From positions 1-41,044 of the forward strand of contig CAIYOY010000133.1 in assembly GCA_903927905.1 (NCBI GenBank): a stretch of 41,044 bases of DNA. Reading direction: 5' to 3'. The position numbers were made by a program, and so were the translations under genes. This stretch comes from an uncultured Verrucomicrobiales bacterium (GTDB lineage Bacteria; Verrucomicrobiota; Verrucomicrobiia; Limisphaerales; Palsa-1400). This document shows positions 35,429-41,044 of the stretch, in pieces. Every line of letters begins with the position of its first letter. Position 1 is the first letter of the stretch. Under the pieces are notes generated by a model. It was not told the origin of the DNA and did not search any database. It was given only the letters and a program-made list of their open reading frames with translations.

Positions 35429-36366
35429 TCATGAATACCACGGAAGAACCTTTCAAATTCCGCCGGGTCAATGAAATCACCGGCACCTTCGTGCTCGTCA
35501 TCATTGCCCTGCTCATCGCCTCAGTCATCTGGACGGGGCGAAGCCAGCGCTGGTTCAAAAGCAATGTCACCCTGCGCATCGCCTTTCCTGAAGCCGGGGC
35601 CGCCGGCATCCGTCAGGGATCGGAAGTCTATTTTTTGGGTACCCTGGTCGGTTCGGTTTCTGCGGTTGAAGTGGATGAAACGGGCCGCATGGAAGCGCGC
35701 GTCAAAATCCGCCACGATTTCTTCCGCTTCGTGCGCGATGATTCTTCCGCCTCGGTCAAAAGAAAATTCGGCGTGGCGGGCGATTCCTTTTTTGAGATCA
35801 CACGCGGTCAGGGCAAACCGTTATCGGAAGAAAACGCCACCATCGCCTGCAAAGAACAATTTCAAAGCGCGCTGGAAGCGGCTGTCGAAGAAGTCCGCAG
35901 CGAAGCCATGCACGTCTTGAAAAAGGTCAATAGCGGCCTCGACACCTGGACCACGCTTGGCACCAACCTCCTCGCCTCGCGCGAACGCCTGGACCAACTC
36001 GTCGGTCGCGCGGACCAAATCGCTGCCGACGTCCAGGCGGGCAAAGGCACCGTGGGCAAATTGCTCACTGACCCTGCTCTGGTGGATGAAACCCAAAAAC
36101 TTTTGGCGCGAGCGAACGCCACCATGCTCCATTTGCAAGGGACGATGACCAACCTGAATATCGCCGCGCAGAACGTCCGCAACGGCACCATGCGCCTGCC
36201 CGAAATCACCGACGCCGTGGCCGATGAAACCAAAAATCTGCCCGGCCTCGTTCAGCAAACCCAAACATCCATGCGCGAACTGGAACGCCTGATGGAAGCC
36301 ATGCAGAAAAGTTGGCTCATCCGCAAACACGTCAACCCGACCAATCCGCCCCCGGCTCATCACTGA
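35425..36366 (+). CDS. mlaD: MlaD/MCE domain-containing substrate-binding protein
   Basis: N-terminal TM, then NVTLRIAFPEAGAAGIRQGSEVYFLGTLVGSVSAVEVDETGRMEARVKIRHDF (MCE) and a long helical tail. ATGA overlap with the permease. Confidence 0.85.
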   Translation: MIMNTTEEPFKFRRVNEITGTFVLVIIALLIASVIWTGRSQRWFKSNVTLRIAFPEAGAAGIRQGSEVYFLGTLVGSVSAVEVDETGRMEARVKIRHDFFRFVRDDSSASVKRKFGVAGDSFFEITRGQGKPLSEENATIACKEQFQSALEAAVEEVRSEAMHVLKKVNSGLDTWTTLGTNLLASRERLDQLVGRADQIAADVQAGKGTVGKLLTDPALVDETQKLLARANATMLHLQGTMTNLNIAAQNVRNGTMRLPEITDAVADETKNLPGLVQQTQTSMRELERLMEAMQKSWLIRKHVNPTNPPPAHH

Positions 36367-36479
36367 TTACTCCGTCATTGAATTGGCAGGAAATTCGCAA
36401 TTTTTTCCGGCGCGAATCGTTAATAGTCAACCGAGCGGGCAGGGGACTGCGAACATTGGTGGGAGGCGAATTCTCGTCG

Positions 36480-38018
36480 CTATCGGCCTTCTCTGAGCGT
36501 CACGGCAAACACCGTGGCGTTAGACAAATGAATCCGAAGCAGGTATTGCTTTTCCGGCAGATCAGAGGCTTTTTGAGCTTTCCACTGCACCGCGTGTTTT
36601 AGTGAATCTCCTTTGATCGGAATAGCCTCATCGTCACTGAAACCTCGAACCCGTTTTCCGTCCGCATCCAAAACCTCCACGCGAATTTCCCCGGCGGAAG
36701 CATCCGCATTGACCTCGATGCTGGTGGACGGGCCGAGTTTTATCGGCTTGAGCGTTACTTGTCCGATGTTTTCCAACGGGTGTTTCAAAGTGGGTTGGTC
36801 GCTTCGGGCCAAAGGCCGCAATCCCGCGAAACGATCCAGCGGCATGGTGGCAAAACCAATTCCATTGGCAAAGTTGTAATCGGTGCCGCCCGTCGCGCCT
36901 GACCCGTAAGCGCCGTAATAAAATCGAATCACGTCCCCAACCACAATGGGTTGGGCCGCGAGAAAAATAGAACCGCTGTCAAACTCGTGTCCGGCGGATC
37001 GCGCCAGCCAAAACGGCTGGCGAAAGTTCCGTTCCCAATGGAAACCATCGGCGCTGGTGGCCAGTTCCACATCCACCACGCCGCCGCGCGTGGCCCGATC
37101 CAGAATCTGCAACGCGCAAAAATAACGCTCGTCATAGTAAAAAACCGGTGTGGTGTGAAACTCCACCCAGGGCGGGTCGGCATCGTCCGGCGTGAGAATC
37201 AATTGGGGCTTTGACCAATGGATAAAATCCTTGCTCTCAATCCGGCCCATGGCGTGTTTCCAATACATCCCGCCGTCCGGCCCGTCTATCCACATCTTGC
37301 TGTAGTTGACAAAACATTGGCGCGGGACATCGTAAAAAACATCATAAGCGTCGGCCATGGAAAGCGGGATGGTCCAAGGCCGGTTGGTGTCATTTTGGAA
37401 GGGTACCGGCTCCCCGTGATTTCCCCGCGAAGTCAGCGACAGAGTGCCCATTGGACATTTCGTCCAATGAATGCCATCGGGAGAAAAAGCCACGTTAAGG
37501 CCGGGATATTCATGACCGCTGCTATCACGAGTGAAATCGAAGTAAGCCATCTTGTAACGGCGATTGATGTCGGGATCGCGCGGGTCCACCACGACCAATG
37601 CGCCATAACGGTCGGATGTGCCGCCATTGGCCACGAGGACAATGGAAGTGTCTTTGATGCCGTTGAAATCAAACAGGCCGAGATTGGGGTGGGTGAATTT
37701 GATGCCGTCATCTGACTCCGCGTAACTGACGACGCAACGGCGGGTTTTATCATGCGAGGCATTTCCGGCAAAGGCTTGGTACCACATTTGATATTTGCCC
37801 GTGGCCGGGTCGCGATAAACACTGACCCACGCGATGGCTGATTCCCCGGGACGCTGGCCATTCTTGACGATGGGATTGGCTGCACTGCGGGTCAACGGGC
37901 AAAGAACGCGTTTCGTGCCCGACCGATAGAGAATATCCGTGTCATCCACCATGAGGAGGGTGCGTTCGGCGGCGCAGGCCATGACCGGCAAAATAAAAGC
38001 GAGGATAAATCGGTTCAC
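36480..38018 (-). CDS. Secreted GH32/GH43-like beta-propeller glycosidase-like protein
   Basis: Signal peptide, PGESAIAWVSVYRDPATGKYQMWYQAF, FSPDGIHWTKCP, TSADGFHWERNFRQPF repeats typical of five-bladed propeller enzymes. Confidence 0.6.
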   Translation of the reverse strand: MNRFILAFILPVMACAAERTLLMVDDTDILYRSGTKRVLCPLTRSAANPIVKNGQRPGESAIAWVSVYRDPATGKYQMWYQAFAGNASHDKTRRCVVSYAESDDGIKFTHPNLGLFDFNGIKDTSIVLVANGGTSDRYGALVVVDPRDPDINRRYKMAYFDFTRDSSGHEYPGLNVAFSPDGIHWTKCPMGTLSLTSRGNHGEPVPFQNDTNRPWTIPLSMADAYDVFYDVPRQCFVNYSKMWIDGPDGGMYWKHAMGRIESKDFIHWSKPQLILTPDDADPPWVEFHTTPVFYYDERYFCALQILDRATRGGVVDVELATSADGFHWERNFRQPFWLARSAGHEFDSGSIFLAAQPIVVGDVIRFYYGAYGSGATGGTDYNFANGIGFATMPLDRFAGLRPLARSDQPTLKHPLENIGQVTLKPIKLGPSTSIEVNADASAGEIRVEVLDADGKRVRGFSDDEAIPIKGDSLKHAVQWKAQKASDLPEKQYLLRIHLSNATVFAVTLREGR

Positions 38019-38064
38019 CAGATAAGTTTATGCCGTGGCCGCAAGGATTCAGCGAGGATGAAAT

Positions 38065-38154
38065 TGGCGGAAGGGGTGGGATTTGAACCCACGCTAGGAT
38101 TGCTCCTAGGCCTGATTTCGAGTCAGGTGCCTTCAACCACTCAGCCACCCTTCC
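38065..38154 (-). tRNA. tRNA-Ser (anticodon CGA), CCA encoded
   Basis: Minus strand GGAAGGGTGGCTGAGTGGTTGAAGGCACCTGACTCGAAATCAGGCCTAGGAGCAATCCTAGCGTGGGTTCAAATCCCACCCCTTCCGCCA: acceptor, D, anticodon (CTCGAAA), long variable arm and T arm all present. Confidence 0.95.
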
Positions 38155-38333
38155 GCTCGCAGGTGGTTTATTATCCGCATGAGAGGGGTCTCCGGCAAGT
38201 TTTTTTCACCGCCGTTATTAAGGCTTTACCTTTGGTGTCAAATAATCTACAAACGTAACCATGCTCCAGCCGCTTGGCGGTCCGGGAGTTTTTGTGTGAG
38301 CAAAAAAGACAACGCCCTTAACCAATATTTATT

Positions 38334-38582
38334 ATGAGCGAAAAAATCCCCGGCGCAGAAAAGAAAATATCCGCAGGCATTTGCGGCATCCTCCTCGGCG
38401 GCCTTGGCATCCATAAATTCATCCTCGGTTACAAGAAGGAGGGCATCATTCAATTGATCCTCGGCGTTTGCACCTGCGGCCTGGCCGGCATCGTCGGCTT
38501 GATCGAAGGCATCATTTATTTGACCAAGAGCGACGAGGATTTCGTCAAGACTTACATTCAGAATAAAAAAGGCTGGTTTTAA
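38334..38582 (+). CDS. TM2 domain-containing protein
   Basis: KISAGICGILLGGLGIHKFILGYKKEGIIQLILGVCTCGLAGIVGLIEGIIYL: TM2 domain. Confidence 0.9.
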   Translation: MSEKIPGAEKKISAGICGILLGGLGIHKFILGYKKEGIIQLILGVCTCGLAGIVGLIEGIIYLTKSDEDFVKTYIQNKKGWF

Positions 38583-38648
38583 AAACCGCCCCCCCGGGGG
38601 GCAGTTGGCCTTGGCTGGCACCGTCGCTCATTTCGGCTCGAATGTCTT

Positions 38649-38676
38649 TTGACACTCCGCCCCAGTTGTCTATACT
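38649..38676 (+). promoter_or_regulatory. Sigma70-like promoter of the rod protein
   Basis: TTGACA (38649-38654), 16 nt, TATACT (38671-38676), 25 nt upstream of the ATG. Confidence 0.65.
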
Positions 38677-38700
38677 CGCGTCATAAACAACCATCTTCCC

Positions 38701-41044
38701 ATGAAATTGTTAAAACGCTGTTCTGTTGGTTTGCTCGTTATCCTGCTCGGGGCGCCCTTTCTTTTTTCCCAGCCGATGCTCCTCCGACCCGACGACGGGG
38801 GGATGGCCACCACGGGCATCACCAATCTTCGCGCCGGCCAGCCGTCGGCTGACGGCTCCGAAGTCCAGTTGACCATGGAAGTGAATTACGATGGCGCTTT
38901 TGGCTCAACCATCAAAGTCGTGCCCGTCATCGTCAGTAAAAAACAGCCGGAGATTTCCCGTTGGTTTGGCGCTGATCCCGTGATCGTGGGCAAGGGGCGC
39001 AGCCCGATTGTCATCAAGGTCAAGTATTTCAATGATGAACCCGGTGTCCCGCCGGAAATCACTTCTGATCGCGTGCGCGTGTTGATGATCAACAGCGGCG
39101 GCACGGCGGTGGTCGGTTCTTCCGTCATTCTCAAAACGATCAAGTGGGGCAATCCCAACGCAAAATCTATTCCGTTACCCGAAGTGAAACCGGGTGAACT
39201 CGTCGCCACTGCATCATCACCGGAAAACCGCGCTGCCGCCGAGGCCGAAGCGAAACGTTTGGCCGAAGAAAGCGCCAAGGCTGCCGCCGCCGCGAAGGAA
39301 GCGCAATTGAAAGCCGAAGCCGAAACCAAAGCCCGCGAAGAAGCCCGCATCAAAGCTAAATCCGAAGCGAAGGCCCGCGAACAAGCTCGTCTCGCCGCCG
39401 AAGCCGAAGCAAAACGTCTCGCCGAAGAACAGGCCAAAGCCGAAGCCGCCGCGCTGGCCGCAAAACAACAAGCCGAAGCCGAAGCGAAGGCCCGCGAAGA
39501 GGCCCGCCTCAAAGCCGCCGCCGAAGCCCAGGCTCGCGCCGCCGCCCGCGCCGCCGCCGCCGCTGAAGCTCAACGTGTGGCCGAAGAACAAGCCAAAGTC
39601 GAAGCCGCCGCCCACGAAGCGCAATTGAAAGCCGAGGCCGAAGCCAAAGCCCGGGAGCAAGCACGCCTTGTCGCCGAAGCCGAAGCCAAACGAATTGCCG
39701 AAGAAACCGCCAAAGCCGAAGCCGCCGCGCGTGAAGCGCAATTGCAAGCCGAAGCCGAAGCCAAAGCCCGTGCCGAAGCCGAAGCCAAGGAAGAAGCGCG
39801 TTTAAAAGCGGAAGCAGATGCCAAAGCCAAAGAAGAAGAGCGTCAAGCTGCGATTGCCGCCGCTCAACGCGAGAAGGAAGAAAAAGCCCGCGCCGAAGCC
39901 GCTGCCCGCGAACTCCAACAAAAAGCCGAAGCCGAAGCCAAAGCTCGCGAAGAAGCCAAACTGAGAGCCGAAGCCGAAGCCAAAGCCCAACACGAAGCCC
40001 AACTCGCCGCCGAGGCCGCCGCCCAACACGAGGCCGAAGAAAAAGCCCGCATCGAAGCCGCCAATCGCGAAGCAAAAATTCGCGCCGAAGCCGAAGCCAA
40101 AGCCCGCGAAGAAGCCCGCCTCGCCGCCGAAGCCGAAGCCAAACGCGTCGCCGAGGAAAAAGCGAAAGCGGAAGCCGATGCCTTGGCCGCAAAACAAAAA
40201 GCCGAAGCCGAAGCCAAAGCGCGTGAAGAAGCCCGCCTCAAAGCCGAAGCGGAAATGAAACATCTCGCCGAAGAACGCGCCAAGGCCGAAGCCGCCGCGC
40301 ACGAAGCCAAACTTCAAGCCCAGGCCGAAGCCGAAGCCAAAGCCCGCGAACAAGCCCGCTTAAATGCCGAGGCCGAAGCCAAAGCCCGTGAGCAGGCCCG
40401 TCTCGCCGCCGAAGCCGAAGCCAAACGTGTCGCCGAAGAAAAGGCCAAAGCCGAAGCCGCCGCCCTCGCCGCAAAACAAAAAGCCGAAGCCGAAGCCAAG
40501 GCCCGTGAAGAAGCCCGCTTAAAAGCCGAAGCTGAATTGAAACGATTGGTTGAAGAAAAAGCCAAGGCCGATGCCGAAGCCCTCGCCGTGATCCGCAAGG
40601 CCGAAGCCGAAGCCAAAGCCCGTGAAGAAGCCCGCTTAAAAGCGGAGTCCGAAGCGAAAGCCCGAGAGCAAGCCCGCCTCGCCGCCGAAGCCGAAATGAA
40701 ACGTCTCGCCGACGAACGCGCCAAAGCCGAAATTGCCGCGCTCGAAGCCAAACAAAAAGCCGAAGCCGAAGCCAAAGCCCGCGAAGAAGCCCGCGTCAAA
40801 GCCGAAGCCGAAGCCAAGGCCCGCGAAGAAGCCCGTCTCGCCGCCGAAGCCGAAACCAAACGTCTGGCCGAAGAAAAAGCCAAAGCCGAAGCCGTCGCGT
40901 TGGCCGCAAAACAAAAAGCCGAAGCCGAAGCCAAAGCCCGCGAGCAAGCCCGTATCGCCGCCGAAGCCGAAGCCAAACGCCTGGCCGAAGAAAAAGCCAA
41001 AGCCGAAATCGCCGCGCAGGAAGCGAAACAAAACGCCGAAGCCG
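38701..41044 (+). CDS. Secreted protein with N-terminal beta-type domain and very long Ala/Glu/Lys/Arg-rich helical rod (open at window end; absent from ORF track)
   Basis: [24 protein letters not shown]..., ~170-aa N-terminal region, then >600 aa of [39 protein letters not shown]. No stop before the window edge. Confidence 0.9.
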   Translation, partial: MKLLKRCSVGLLVILLGAPFLFSQPMLLRPDDGGMATTGITNLRAGQPSADGSEVQLTMEVNYDGAFGSTIKVVPVIVSKKQPEISRWFGADPVIVGKGRSPIVIKVKYFNDEPGVPPEITSDRVRVLMINSGGTAVVGSSVILKTIKWGNPNAKSIPLPEVKPGELVATASSPENRAAAEAEAKRLAEESAKAAAAAKEAQLKAEAETKAREEARIKAKSEAKAREQARLAAEAEAKRLAEEQAKAEAAALAAKQQAEAEAKAREEARLKAAAEAQARAAARAAAAAEAQRVAEEQAKVEAAAHEAQLKAEAEAKAREQARLVAEAEAKRIAEETAKAEAAAREAQLQAEAEAKARAEAEAKEEARLKAEADAKAKEEERQAAIAAAQREKEEKARAEAAARELQQKAEAEAKAREEAKLRAEAEAKAQHEAQLAAEAAAQHEAEEKARIEAANREAKIRAEAEAKAREEARLAAEAEAKRVAEEKAKAEADALAAKQKAEAEAKAREEARLKAEAEMKHLAEERAKAEAAAHEAKLQAQAEAEAKAREQARLNAEAEAKAREQARLAAEAEAKRVAEEKAKAEAAALAAKQKAEAEAKAREEARLKAEAELKRLVEEKAKADAEALAVIRKAEAEAKAREEARLKAESEAKAREQARLAAEAEMKRLADERAKAEIAALEAKQKAEAEAKAREEARVKAEAEAKAREEARLAAEAETKRLAEEKAKAEAVALAAKQKAEAEAKAREQARIAAEAEAKRLAEEKAKAEIAAQEAKQNAEA
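39229..41044 (+). repeat. Coding repeat, ~39-aa (117-bp) Ala/Glu/Lys/Arg units, plus insertions of ~13 aa
   Basis: E.g. [39 protein letters not shown] repeats with 39-residue spacing. Confidence 0.8.

Noticed and set aside
37942-38148. 68-aa ORF MAEWLKAPDSKSGLGAILAWVQIPPLPP
   Set aside because: Artefactual translation across the tRNA-Ser gene.
39217-41031. Minus-strand ORFs rich in FGFGFG, RLRLRR and ASASAF
   Set aside because: All antisense frames of the GCC GAA GCC AAA repeat are stop-free. The + strand signal-peptide protein at 38701 is the real gene.

Overview
The window is about 41 kb of bacterial chromosome. Its style suggests a Verrucomicrobia/Pedosphaera-like lineage: secreted Ig/DUF11 proteins, many intergenic palindromic repeats, and DUF1080/DUF1573/DUF3179 families. 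No similarity search was run. It opens with the C-terminal end of an IS630-like transposase. Main contents after that: a fused siroheme-decarboxylase-like (Lrp/AsnC) protein; two secreted repeat-domain proteins; an esterase; a response regulator; a decayed efflux locus (ABC ATPase plus NodT-type outer-membrane factor remnants); a carbohydrate porin; a giant 23-24-module DUF11-like surface protein; DUF1573 and DUF3179 proteins; a cluster of small stress-type proteins (DUF3309, PRC-barrel, DUF2934-like, DUF5069, a cyclic-nucleotide-binding protein with an apparent frameshift); a cytochrome c / porin / dihaem cytochrome c cluster; a transglutaminase; FecR-MlaE-MlaD; a glycosidase-like protein; tRNA-Ser(CGA); a TM2 protein; and a very long Ala/Glu/Lys rod protein that runs off the end and is absent from the ORF track. 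The most intriguing non-gene signal is a bipartite motif, GGGT-N3/4-ACCCCATRG..N15-17..GSCTAWY, found five times. In each case it lies upstream of a gene or gene cluster and looks like an undescribed promoter or operator class. Several structured inverted-repeat families were also found, including a perfect 29-bp inverted repeat and a 27-bp inverted pair.
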